From positions 1 to 64,000 of the forward strand of contig NZ_JBHJMR010000007.1 of assembly GCF_042310355.1 (NCBI RefSeq): a stretch of 64,000 nt of DNA. Direction: 5' to 3'. The notes beneath the pieces were generated by a model that saw only the letters and a list, made by a program, of their open reading frames with translations, ran no database searches and was not told where the DNA came from. Shown in pieces: positions 26,801-33,522 of the stretch (positions within the stretch are counted from its first letter, which is position 1; every line of letters starts with the position of its first letter). The DNA is from Wenzhouxiangella sp042310355 (GTDB taxonomy: Bacteria; Pseudomonadota; Gammaproteobacteria; Xanthomonadales; Wenzhouxiangellaceae). The position numbers were made by a program, and so were the translations under genes.

Positions 26801-27690
26801 GAGACCTGGAAGATCTCGCGCTCGCCGGGCAGGAAGACGAGGATATCGCCGCGCGAGTCGATGCGGCTGACGGTGTCGACAGCCCGACGCACCTGTTGCG
26901 GCAGGTCTTCGCTCTCCTTCGGCTCCTGGTACTGGATATCGACCGGGTAGCCGCGGCCCTCGACGGTGATCACGGGTGCACCATCGAAGTGCTCGGCGAA
27001 GCGCTCGGTGTCGATGGTGGCCGAGGTGATGATGATCTTCAGATCCGGCCGGCGCCGGGTCAGGCGCTTGAGGTAGCCGAGCAGGAAGTCGATGTTGAGG
27101 CTGCGCTCGTGCGCCTCGTCGATGATCAGGGTGTCGTAGGCGTCGAGCAGGCGGTCGCGGTGCACCTCGGCCAGCAGGATGCCGTCGGTCATGAACTTGA
27201 TGTAACTCTGGTCGGAAACCCGGTCGGTGAAGCGCACCTGGAAGCCCACTGCATGGCCCAGTTCCGTGCCCAGCTCCTCGGCCACGCGGCGCGCCACCGA
27301 GCGGGCGGCGATACGCCTGGGCTGGGTGCAGCCGATCAGGCCGCGCTCGCCGCGGCCGGCATCCAGGCACAACTTGGGCAGCTGGGTCGACTTGCCGGAA
27401 CCCGTCTCGCCGGCGACGATCACCACTTGGTGCTCGCGGATGGCCTCGATGATGTCGCCGGCGTGGGCGGCGATCGGCAGGTCGGGCGCCTCACCGGTAT
27501 CGGGCCGGCCCTCGGCCCGCAACTGGCGCTGCGCGCGCGAGTCGTCCAGCAGCTGCCGGTACTCGTCGAGCAGACGCTGTCGCTTGTCGTCCGGGCCGCG
27601 GAAACGGGCCAGCTGCTTGTGGCGCCGCTTCAGTCCGGCGATGTCGCGCTGCATCACGGCCCGGGGTTCGAAAATGGGGATGTTGGACAT
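23860..27690 (-). CDS. hrpA: DEAH-box ATP-dependent RNA helicase HrpA
   Basis: A 1,276-residue HrpA, the large DEAH/RHA RNA helicase (E. coli about 1,300). Walker A GETGSGKS is at residues 94-101, DEAH at 191-194 and SAT in ITSATIDTERFAEHF. Motif VI region NQRAGRCGRVGPGTCVRLF is present, followed by the winged-helix/ratchet domains and the long HrpA-specific C-terminal region (for instance DGVTLDCPLHLLNRLDT). Family knowledge connects it to mRNA processing and rescue of stalled ribosomes. The ATG at 27690 gives the usual short N-terminal helix. The 5' intergenic region carries the heptamer array starting 30 bases upstream. Confidence 0.95.
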   Translation of the reverse strand: MSNIPIFEPRAVMQRDIAGLKRRHKQLARFRGPDDKRQRLLDEYRQLLDDSRAQRQLRAEGRPDTGEAPDLPIAAHAGDIIEAIREHQVVIVAGETGSGKSTQLPKLCLDAGRGERGLIGCTQPRRIAARSVARRVAEELGTELGHAVGFQVRFTDRVSDQSYIKFMTDGILLAEVHRDRLLDAYDTLIIDEAHERSLNIDFLLGYLKRLTRRRPDLKIIITSATIDTERFAEHFDGAPVITVEGRGYPVDIQYQEPKESEDLPQQVRRAVDTVSRIDSRGDILVFLPGEREIFQVSRALQRAQLSHTEVLPLYARLPSASQDRIFRPGKGRRIVLATNVAETSLTVPGIRFVIDSGLARISRYAAHSKVLRLPVEPVSQASCNQRAGRCGRVGPGTCVRLFDETDYRSRPEFTDPEIQRAGLVGVVLEMLALGLGDPEDFPFIDAPPKRLIGEARQSLFELGAVDDDRRLTKRGRTLARLPVDVRHGRMLIEAAERGALAELLVLVAGLSIADVRDRPLDQQQAADQAHQQFVVQGSDFLTLLELWRWWQEARARHSRSQADKLARRHFLAPQRLHEWGQLHGQLRQIAREERWPTGQAGSAEPEAVHRSLLAGLLGMVGQHQEAGEYQGARGHKFRIFPGSVLARRNPGWIMAAELVETARPYARMVAPVKPEWLEQQGAHLLKRRVFDPHWDKRSGRVMGYEQLSLHGLVLVENRRVHFGPHDPDTARSIFIRHALVRGEIHSKADFLKRNAELKRELSEHEHKRRRRDVLAAEAELEAFFAERLPPDIFTTRAFARWYEKLGAAERERLLFDRATLLRDDAPLAGQEAFPASLAMAPEKFRLHYHFDPAADNDGVTLDCPLHLLNRLDTGRLQWLVPGLLEEKVTALIASLPKSKRRSLVPAADFGRAAVESLGPPDGALLERLSEELTRMSGMTVTPDDFKLEKLPRYLNFLVRVFDEAGRVIGQSRDPETLIERFSERARREFMQRQAGQWQRDGLGPDDFPELPEEITTRGGHRAWPAVVDQGDRAGVRLFDTEEDARLAHRDGLLVLLRASLRDKWKYLRKNHELSREAQLAWTRVEDIATLTEALRNLALRDLLEQPWSVRDGEAFGRLAVAVRQEMLGNYGDLAKIVDKCLLTWHELSMWLDSLDTAVPAAVADMRSQLEDLMYAGFLDDIEADRLRHYPRYLEALRLRLEALELDPVRDRQRMEQVQPWWQRYLSQLEAGWYTPELDAYRWLIEEYRVQVFAQKLGTAQKTSRKRLSEVWAECAV

Positions 27691-27720
27691 TGGCGATATT
27701 TTCGCAGATCAGGGGTTGGT

Positions 27721-27845
27721 TTCAGGTTTCAGGTTTCAGGTTTCAGGTTTCAGGTTTCAGGTTTCAGGTTTCCGGGTTCCGGGTTCCGGGTTCCGGGTTC
27801 GGGGTTCGGGGTTCGGGGTTCGGGGTTCGGGGTTCGGGGTTCGGG
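27721..27845 (+). repeat. Heptanucleotide tandem array (family C, array 1)
   Basis: Seventeen perfect 7-bp units in three homogeneous blocks: 7 x TTCAGGT (27721-27769), 4 x TTCCGGG (27770-27797) and 6 x TTCGGGG (27798-27839), then a partial unit to 27845. The G-rich blocks could form G-quadruplexes. It sits in the 357-base gap 27691-28047 between the divergent hrpA and threonine aldolase genes. Degenerate units on the opposite strand occur at 27944-27967. The rest of the gap (27846-27943) shows nothing recognisable. Confidence 0.95.
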
Positions 27846-27943
27846 CGTCACGATTCGCGATCACCCAGTGATCTTCGAGCAGCCAACGGCACGCACTGCG
27901 AATTGCTTTTCGGCAACCCATCCCCGGCCTTCTCCAAACGCAC

Positions 27944-27967
27944 CTGAACCCTGAAACCTGAACCCTT
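27944..27967 (-). repeat. Degenerate heptamer units in reverse orientation
   Basis: Three units of the CTGAACC / CTGAAAC type, the reverse complement of the GGTTCAG/GGTTTCAG units in the array at 27721. With that array they form a loose inverted pair around about 100 bp of non-coding DNA, 80 bases upstream of the threonine aldolase start. Confidence 0.6.
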
Positions 27968-28047
27968 CCCTCGCCTAGAAACCCGCAATCTCGAACGACC
28001 CGGGTGCTACGCTACGGCGAAAGAATCAACACAGCCCGCAATCGACC

Positions 28048-29073
28048 ATGAATTTCACCAGCGACAACGAAGCGCCGGCGCATCCGGCGATGATCGAGGC
28101 GATCAGCGCGGCCAACGAAGGCTTCGCGACCGCCTATTCCAACGACATCTACAGCAAGCAACTCGATCAGCGCTTTTCGGAACTGTTCGATACCGACTGC
28201 CACGTCCTGCCGATCGCCACGGGGACCGCGGCCAACTGCGCGGCCATCGCCGAGCTGAGCCCGCCCTGGGGCGCGGTACTTTGCCACCAACTGGCCCATA
28301 TCCACAACGACGAGAACGGCGCGCCGGAATTCTTCTCCGGCGGCGCCAAGCTGCTGCCGCTGGCCGGCGACAACGGCAAGCTCGATGCCGAAACGGTCGC
28401 GGCGACCATCGACAGCGCGGGCGCGCACGGCGTGCACAACGTCAAGCCCTCGGTGGTCTCGATCACCCAGGCCACCGAATGCGGCACGACGTATCGCCCC
28501 GACCACGTTCAAGCCATCGCCGAGGCTACCCACGAGCGCGGCCTGCACCTGCACATGGACGGTGCCCGATTCGCCAACGCCGTTCGCTATCTCGACTGTC
28601 ATCCGGCGGAGACCACCTGGAAAGCCGGCGTGGACGTGCTCTCTTTCGGAGCGACAAAGAACGGCGCGCTGACCGCCGAAGCAATCGTGGTGTTCGGCCA
28701 CCCGGAGTGGCTGGAAGGCATGGCGCGCCGCCGAAAGCGCGCCGGCCACCTTCTGTCGAAGATGCGCTACGTCTCCGCGCAACTCCTGGCCCAGCTCGAC
28801 GACGACCTGTGGCTGGAACTCGCCGGCACCGCCAACGCCCGGGCCGCGCAATTGGCTGCCGGCATCGAATCGAGCCCACACGCTTCGCTCCACTGGCCGG
28901 TCGAGTCCAACGAGGTGTTCATGAAAGCCTCACCCGAAAAGCTCGCCGCGCTGAAGGAAAAGGGCTTTCTCTTCCACATCTGGCCCGGCCACGACGACCT
29001 CGCCAGGCTGGTGTGCTCCTGGGCGACCACGGAGGACGACATATCGGCCTTCCTCGTGGCCCTGGGCTCGTAG
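28048..29073 (+). CDS. ltaE: Low-specificity L-threonine aldolase
   Basis: A 341-residue PLP enzyme of the beta-eliminating lyase/threonine aldolase family, cleaving L-threonine or L-allo-threonine to glycine and acetaldehyde. It begins MNFTSDNEAPAHPAM. The conserved HMDGARFANA stretch lies near 169-178, and the PLP-binding lysine is Lys204 in SFGATKNGAL. Length fits the family (330-350). No operon partner: it is flanked by repeat DNA on both sides. Related family members act on other beta-hydroxy amino acids, so exact substrate preference is not fixed. Confidence 0.9.
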   Translation: MNFTSDNEAPAHPAMIEAISAANEGFATAYSNDIYSKQLDQRFSELFDTDCHVLPIATGTAANCAAIAELSPPWGAVLCHQLAHIHNDENGAPEFFSGGAKLLPLAGDNGKLDAETVAATIDSAGAHGVHNVKPSVVSITQATECGTTYRPDHVQAIAEATHERGLHLHMDGARFANAVRYLDCHPAETTWKAGVDVLSFGATKNGALTAEAIVVFGHPEWLEGMARRRKRAGHLLSKMRYVSAQLLAQLDDDLWLELAGTANARAAQLAAGIESSPHASLHWPVESNEVFMKASPEKLAALKEKGFLFHIWPGHDDLARLVCSWATTEDDISAFLVALGS

Positions 29074-29111
29074 GCCCCGCTCGCGTCCCCGTCCTTGAGC
29101 GCCGGTGTTGT

Positions 29112-29144
29112 TTCGGATTTGGTGCTTCGGGTTTCGAGTTTGCT
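29112..29144 (-). repeat. Single repeat arm (family B)
   Basis: This segment contains ATTTGGTGCTTCGGGTTTCG, the reverse complement of the beginning of the arm at 30722 (CGAAACTCGAAGCACC, with a close match). It lies between the convergent threonine aldolase and AhpD-like genes, and touches the stop codon of the latter at 29145. No partner arm is present in this junction. Confidence 0.65.
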
Positions 29145-29741
29145 CTAACGTCCGACGTGCTTACCGCCGGTCCAGCCGCCTGACTTGAGCACTTTTTCGC
29201 CGAGCGCCTTCGGCCCGTCTTCCAGATCGGTGGCCATGGAGTCGTTCCAGCGATTGAGAAAGCCGTACAGGCACACGGCCGCCAGCAACTCCACGATCTG
29301 TTCGTCGCTCCAGTGCTTTTTCAGGCGGGCCATGAGTTCCTCGTCAACGGCGTTGGGGACGCTTCCGGCGGCCAGGGCGAAGTCCAGCGCCGCACGCTCG
29401 GCCTCTGAATAGTGTTCGGAAGTCTGGTACTCCCACAACGCTTCGAGCTTCGCTTCGGGCAGTCCGCTGATCCCGGCGGCCACCAGGGAATGCGCCTCGC
29501 AGTACTGGCATCCGGCCGCACGGCTGGCGAAGTGGGCCAGCAGGCGCTTGAAGGCAGGATCGACGCTGCCCTCGGGATCCATGATCGCTTCCGTCAGTTG
29601 GCCGAATGCCTCGACGATCTTCGGCCGCCGCTGAAGCGTCAGGAGGCTGTTGGGCACGAAGCCCAGGATTTCCTCGAAGTGCCGAAAGGTATCACCCAGC
29701 TCCGGGGTATGATCTGCAGGCAAGGGATCAATATGCGCCAT
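29145..29741 (-). CDS. Carboxymuconolactone decarboxylase / AhpD-like protein
   Basis: A 198-residue AhpD-like protein of the peroxidase-related or CMD superfamily. The redox motif is CQYCEAH (CxxC with the following His) in a helical context (RLLAHFASRAAGCQYCEAH, 19 residues). A C-terminal half follows with the repeated helical core (EEQ-like WSDEQIVELLAAVCLYGFLNRW). Such proteins reduce peroxides or partner peroxiredoxins, and some members have no proven activity. The start MAHIDPLPAD (29741) is preferred over 29771, because the upstream ten residues are not family-like. No operon partner. Confidence 0.85.
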   Translation of the reverse strand: MAHIDPLPADHTPELGDTFRHFEEILGFVPNSLLTLQRRPKIVEAFGQLTEAIMDPEGSVDPAFKRLLAHFASRAAGCQYCEAHSLVAAGISGLPEAKLEALWEYQTSEHYSEAERAALDFALAAGSVPNAVDEELMARLKKHWSDEQIVELLAAVCLYGFLNRWNDSMATDLEDGPKALGEKVLKSGGWTGGKHVGR

Positions 29742-29810
29742 TAGAGAATCCACGCTCAAAATTGCAACCAACCGACACTATAACGCCATGATCCAGCCGT
29801 GGGCGGTCCC

Positions 29811-29846
29811 CCTGAAACCTTGAACCTGAATCCTGAAACCTTTCTT
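29811..29846 (-). repeat. Degenerate heptamer units before the hydrolase gene
   Basis: Units CCTGAAA, CCTTGAA, CCTGAAT and CCTGAAA are imperfect reverse complements of the TTCAGGT array unit. They end 4 bases before the ATG at 29851, so the leader of the alpha/beta hydrolase gene is made of this repeat and has no normal purine-rich ribosome-binding site. Confidence 0.6.
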
Positions 29847-29850
29847 CCCC

Positions 29851-30702
29851 ATGCCCCACGACCAGCCTGTCATCCCCGTCACCAGCCGCGACGGCCATCG
29901 CTTCGAACTGATCCACGTCGCCGCCGAGCGCCCGCGACACACGATCCTCTTCCTGCCCGGCATGGGCCTGAGCGCGCGCCTGTTCATCCGCTTCTCGCGC
30001 GCGCTGGCCGGGCTGGGGGTCAGCGTGTTCATCCACGAATGGCGCGGCAACGGGTCGTCGAATCGACGGGCCTCCCGCCAGTCGAACTGGGGCTACCGCG
30101 AACTGCTGGACGACATCGACTCGGCCCGGCATGCAGTGGCCGAGCAAAGCGGCGGCGAGTACCTGCTCGCCGGCCACAGCCTCGGTTCCCAGTTCGCCTG
30201 CCTGAGCGCGGCGCAGGATCCGGATGGTTTGCGCGGGCTGATCGTCATCGCCGGCGGGTCGCCCTACTGGCGCGCATTTGAGTGGCCGATGAAAGGGGTG
30301 ATGATCGCCACCATGTTCGCCTTCCCCGCGCTCGGGTCCGTCTTCGGCTATTACCCGGGCAAGCGCGTCGGCTTTGCGGGCAACGAGGCGCGCGACGTGA
30401 TGGCCGACTGGGCACGCAGCGCGCGATCCGGGCAATACCGACCATCGGGAGTCGAGGTCGACCTGGAAGCGGGCCTGCGGGCACTGGAGCTGCCGGTGCT
30501 GGCGCTCGACATGGCCGATGACTGGTTCGTGCCGGCCGGGTCCCTCGATTGGCTTATGGGAAAGCTGGAGGGGTGTGAGGTCACAAAAACAGTGATCGAG
30601 GCCCAGGGCGAAAAGCAGAAGGCCGATCATTATGCATGGATGAAACGACCCGAGGCGACGGCGGAGGCGATCAATCGGTGGCTCGGTGCCTCTGAGAGGT
30701 AA
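29851..30702 (+). CDS. Alpha/beta-fold hydrolase
   Basis: A 283-residue cytoplasmic alpha/beta hydrolase. The oxyanion strand is FLPGMGLSARLF (about 34-45). The nucleophile elbow is GHSLG with Ser110, followed by a cap-like region rich in aromatics (MIATMFAFPALGSVFGYYPG). A late acid residue lies in LALDMADDWFVPAGS, and the catalytic histidine is probably in the DHYAW segment near 254-258. It resembles predicted hydrolases annotated as serine aminopeptidase-like or YheT-distant; the substrate is not identifiable. No cotranscribed partner. The leader is repeat-derived. Confidence 0.85.
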   Translation: MPHDQPVIPVTSRDGHRFELIHVAAERPRHTILFLPGMGLSARLFIRFSRALAGLGVSVFIHEWRGNGSSNRRASRQSNWGYRELLDDIDSARHAVAEQSGGEYLLAGHSLGSQFACLSAAQDPDGLRGLIVIAGGSPYWRAFEWPMKGVMIATMFAFPALGSVFGYYPGKRVGFAGNEARDVMADWARSARSGQYRPSGVEVDLEAGLRALELPVLALDMADDWFVPAGSLDWLMGKLEGCEVTKTVIEAQGEKQKADHYAWMKRPEATAEAINRWLGASER

Positions 30703-30721
30703 GGTACAAGGGATTCACGTT

Positions 30722-30795
30722 GAAAGCACGAAACTCGAAGCACCAAATCCGAAACAAATTCGAAATTCCAATGTTCGAATGACCGAAACAGAACC
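30722..30795 (+). repeat. Single repeat arm (family B), left of the CoA hydrolase gene
   Basis: This arm contains GAAGCACCAAATCCGAAAC and then AAATTCGAAATTCCAAT; the latter is part of a 21-base exact match to the arm at 9091. It lies between the convergent alpha/beta hydrolase and acetyl-CoA hydrolase genes. A copy in the opposite orientation at 32858 flanks the other end of the acetyl-CoA hydrolase gene. Confidence 0.75.
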
Positions 30796-30813
30796 GCTGC
30801 CCTGGTTCAGGCC

Positions 30814-32727
30814 TCATTGCTCGTCCAGCATCGCCGCCACCAGGCGCGCGTACATCCGCTCCTTGACAGAAGACGGCTCGGCCAGGCCCAGGCGATCGAG
30901 CTCCTCGGCATAGCCATCCGGCCGTCCTCGCCATAGCGCTCGCAACAGGCTCATCTTGCTCTTCGATAACCGCTTCAGCTTCTCGAGCGCGGGAATCAGG
31001 CGCTGCTCGACTTCGGTGAAGTCGCTGCCGAAGGGGTAATCGGAAAACATCGGCCGATAGTCGTCGAATGCCCGCTCGAGACGCTCCGGGCTGTTGTCGC
31101 GGGCGGCTGCCGGCACTTCCCAGTCGGCATCCAGCTTGCCGGCCTTCCTGGCCCGCTCGACCAGCTCGTCCTGGAAGCGAGCATCCATGATGCAAACGAG
31201 CGCCTTGATGCATTCCTCGTCCGTGCGCCCGCGCAGCTCGGCGATGCCGTACTCGGTCACGACCAGGTCGCGCAGGTGCCGGGGTATGGTCGTGTGCGGA
31301 TACTCCCAGACGATGTTCGAAGAGACCTCCCCGCCGCTGCCGGTGCGCGTCGAGCGCAGCATCAGCACCGAACGCCCGTCGTCCATGGCGTGCGCCATGG
31401 CCACGAAGTTGTACTGACCGCCCACGCCGGAGACCACCTGGTGGTCGGCCAAACCGTCGGAAACGGCCGCACCGGTTGCAGTGACCATCATGCATGTATT
31501 GATGAAACAGGCGTGCCGGCGCTGCGCGATCTCCAGCGCCTCCCGGCCACCGTATAGCTGGTTGATGCGCCCCACGCCGTGCATGCGGAAGCGGGGTCGT
31601 TCAGAATCGTCGAGATCCTTTAGGAAGCGATAGAACTCGCCACTGCCCAGGAAGAAGCCACCGTCCATGAGGGCGCCGCTGCCGGCCTGCTCGACGACTT
31701 CGCCGGCATTGACGCGCTGCTGGACCTCGAGGTCGTCGAACACCTCGCGCGCGAGAATGCCGGCGCGGTAGAGATGCATGAACCCGTCCATGAACATCTC
31801 GCTCGCTCCGTAGATGCCCTCGTCGAAGCGGTCGAGATGCTCAATACCAGCTGTCGGCGCGTCGAGCCGATCGACCAGTTCACGGTAGACCCGGTTGTCG
31901 TCCTGGCGATGAATCATGGCGTTGACCAGGGCATCGCTGAGAGAGCCGATGCCGATCTGCAGCGTGCCGCCATCGGCCTGGAGACGGGATGCGTGAACGC
32001 CCACGGCATGATCCTGCAGTGAAACCTGCGTGCGCGGTACGGCGAACAGCCGCTGCCGCGGATCCTCGTTGACGATCTCGTCGAAGAAATCGGCCTCGAC
32101 CACGGCATCGCCGTGCATGAAAGGCAGGTCTGGATGCACCTGGCCCACGGCCATCCAGGGCCAGTCGGCCTGAGCGCGCAGGCGGGCTACGACATCCAGG
32201 GTCACGTCCGGATTGCACGACAGGCTGTAGCGCTCCCGCTCGGGTCCCGAGACCAACTGCAGCAGCAAATTGATGCCGCGGTCGACCAGGTCGCGGGCCA
32301 CATGCGTGTAGTTCGACGAGACGTAGTGGCGCTGCATCGTCGCATTGCCGAGTGCCGCCCCCGACTGGAAATAGAATTCCGTGATCGTGACGTTGTCCGG
32401 CACCCGGCCGCTGCGCTGGTCGCGCACGTAGTCCAGTTGCGGATAGTCGGCGCCGAAAAGCCGTTCGACGACCGGATCCATCAGGCGCTGCGCAAGCCAG
32501 TGGGACGACTGCGGCAGGTCCAGCGACAGGGCCGTGACGATCTCGAGCTCCAGCTCTGAATCCTCGCGGGCGCGAGCGTAGAGGGCATTGACCAGCCGGT
32601 TCGGCTTGCCCAGCCCCAGGGGCAACCCAACCACCAGCCGCCGCCCGACGCGCTGGATAATGCGATCGATCAGATCTTCATACGATGCCGTAGTATCCGG
32701 ATTCAAGCCTTCTCGCCCTGTTCTCAC
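30814..32727 (-). CDS. Acetyl-CoA hydrolase/transferase family protein
   Basis: A 637-residue member of the CoA-transferase/acetyl-CoA hydrolase superfamily, longer than the usual 430-550 residues. The N-terminal half has GRRLVVGLPLGLGKPNRLVN. The central part contains GIGSLSDALVNAMIHR. The C-terminal half carries GVGGQYNFVAMAHAMDDGRS and VVTEYGIAELRGRTDEEC, the hallmark segments of the family. It would move CoA between short acyl groups or hydrolyse acyl-CoA. The start is GTG (32727) and no good ATG exists nearby. It is an isolated gene flanked by inverted family-B arms (30722 and 32858), an arrangement compatible with mobilisation. Confidence 0.85.
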   Translation of the reverse strand: MRTGREGLNPDTTASYEDLIDRIIQRVGRRLVVGLPLGLGKPNRLVNALYARAREDSELELEIVTALSLDLPQSSHWLAQRLMDPVVERLFGADYPQLDYVRDQRSGRVPDNVTITEFYFQSGAALGNATMQRHYVSSNYTHVARDLVDRGINLLLQLVSGPERERYSLSCNPDVTLDVVARLRAQADWPWMAVGQVHPDLPFMHGDAVVEADFFDEIVNEDPRQRLFAVPRTQVSLQDHAVGVHASRLQADGGTLQIGIGSLSDALVNAMIHRQDDNRVYRELVDRLDAPTAGIEHLDRFDEGIYGASEMFMDGFMHLYRAGILAREVFDDLEVQQRVNAGEVVEQAGSGALMDGGFFLGSGEFYRFLKDLDDSERPRFRMHGVGRINQLYGGREALEIAQRRHACFINTCMMVTATGAAVSDGLADHQVVSGVGGQYNFVAMAHAMDDGRSVLMLRSTRTGSGGEVSSNIVWEYPHTTIPRHLRDLVVTEYGIAELRGRTDEECIKALVCIMDARFQDELVERARKAGKLDADWEVPAAARDNSPERLERAFDDYRPMFSDYPFGSDFTEVEQRLIPALEKLKRLSKSKMSLLRALWRGRPDGYAEELDRLGLAEPSSVKERMYARLVAAMLDEQ

Positions 32728-32857
32728 TGTCGATGGAATGCGGGCAATCGCCGACTACCCACGAACACTATCCTCGCATACCACGCAGCAAGCCACCGTT
32801 TCCGTGAGCCGCTGTGATCAGGACACTCACAGCCAGCCTGTTCGCAGCAGCAGTTGC

Positions 32858-32930
32858 GTTTCGATCATTCGAATTTCGATCATTCGTTGTGTTTGGTCCT
32901 TGGTGCTTGGTACTTGGGATTTAGATTCCC
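32858..32930 (-). repeat. Single repeat arm (family B), right of the CoA hydrolase gene
   Basis: This arm contains TTTCGATCATTCGAATTTCG and then TCCTTGGTGCTTGGTACTTG, in the orientation of the right arm at 9284 (both have TTTCGATCATTCGAA). The remaining intergenic DNA (32728-32857 and 32931-33009) shows no gene or clear promoter. Confidence 0.75.
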
Positions 32931-33009
32931 GATCCACTCCCTCGATGCGGGACAATTGCAGATACCCTAGCGGAACTCCAGCATTCATCCGATCACGCCG
33001 ACCACACTC

Positions 33010-33378
33010 ATGCACTACTACCCGCTTCTGAAAAGCATTCACATCCTGCTGGCACTGACTAGTGGCATCGGCTTTGCGCTACGCGGGTTCATCCGAATCG
33101 TGCTGCAGCGTCCGCTGCCCCATCGCGTCTGGAAGATCGCTCCGCACGTCATCGATACGCTGCTGCTCGCGTCCGGCGTGGCCCTCTGGATCACGGTCGG
33201 GTGGCCAGTCCTGTCCTGGCTGGGTGTGAAACTGCTGCTGGTGCTGGCCTACATCCTGCTCGGCATGGCCGCGTTCAGGGCCGTCGGGCGCGCTCCCTCG
33301 CGCGCAAGCGGGCTGTACGTGCTCGCGCTGATTGTCTTCCTGTGTATCGCGGCCCTGGCACTGCACAAGCCGCTTTGA
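33010..33378 (+). CDS. SirB2-family integral membrane protein
   Basis: A 122-residue inner-membrane protein with about four hydrophobic helices. It begins MHYYPLLKSIHILLALTSG and has GVKLLLVLAYILLGMAAFRA in the middle, matching the SirB2 family. That family was named for a Salmonella invasion-gene regulator region, but its molecular role is unknown. The common conserved His/Arg positions (LKSIHI, LRGFIRI) are present. It is monocistronic and followed by the terminator of the convergent repeat-protein gene. Confidence 0.88.
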   Translation: MHYYPLLKSIHILLALTSGIGFALRGFIRIVLQRPLPHRVWKIAPHVIDTLLLASGVALWITVGWPVLSWLGVKLLLVLAYILLGMAAFRAVGRAPSRASGLYVLALIVFLCIAALALHKPL

Positions 33379-33404
33379 CCAGGCGGGCGAACGGCGCGAG
33401 CAAC

Positions 33405-33432
33405 CAAAAAAATGCCCCGGCAGAGCCGGGGC
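33405..33432 (-). terminator. Rho-independent terminator of the Gly-Ser repeat protein operon
   Basis: On the minus strand GCCCCGGC-TCT-GCCGGGGC (8-bp perfect stem, 3-base loop, 33414-33432) is followed by ATTTTTTT. This is a textbook intrinsic terminator, 90 bases after the stop codon of the gene at 33523. It is the best terminator in the window and supports the minus-strand reading of that region. Confidence 0.9.
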
Positions 33433-33522
33433 AGCCAACAACGCATGAGTCGTCAACGGGAAGGGGGAGACTGACGACTCAAACGCCCATTGGAAAAGCA
33501 AATCATGTTCTGGCTTCTAGCT

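Noticed and set aside
27721..27845. CRISPR array
   Set aside because: The units are contiguous heptamers without spacers and no cas genes are present.
27690..27954. Frames across the heptamer array coding FRFQVSGFRF-type peptides
   Set aside because: They are translations of a 7-bp tandem repeat, which is open in several frames. There is no independent start signal and no domain.
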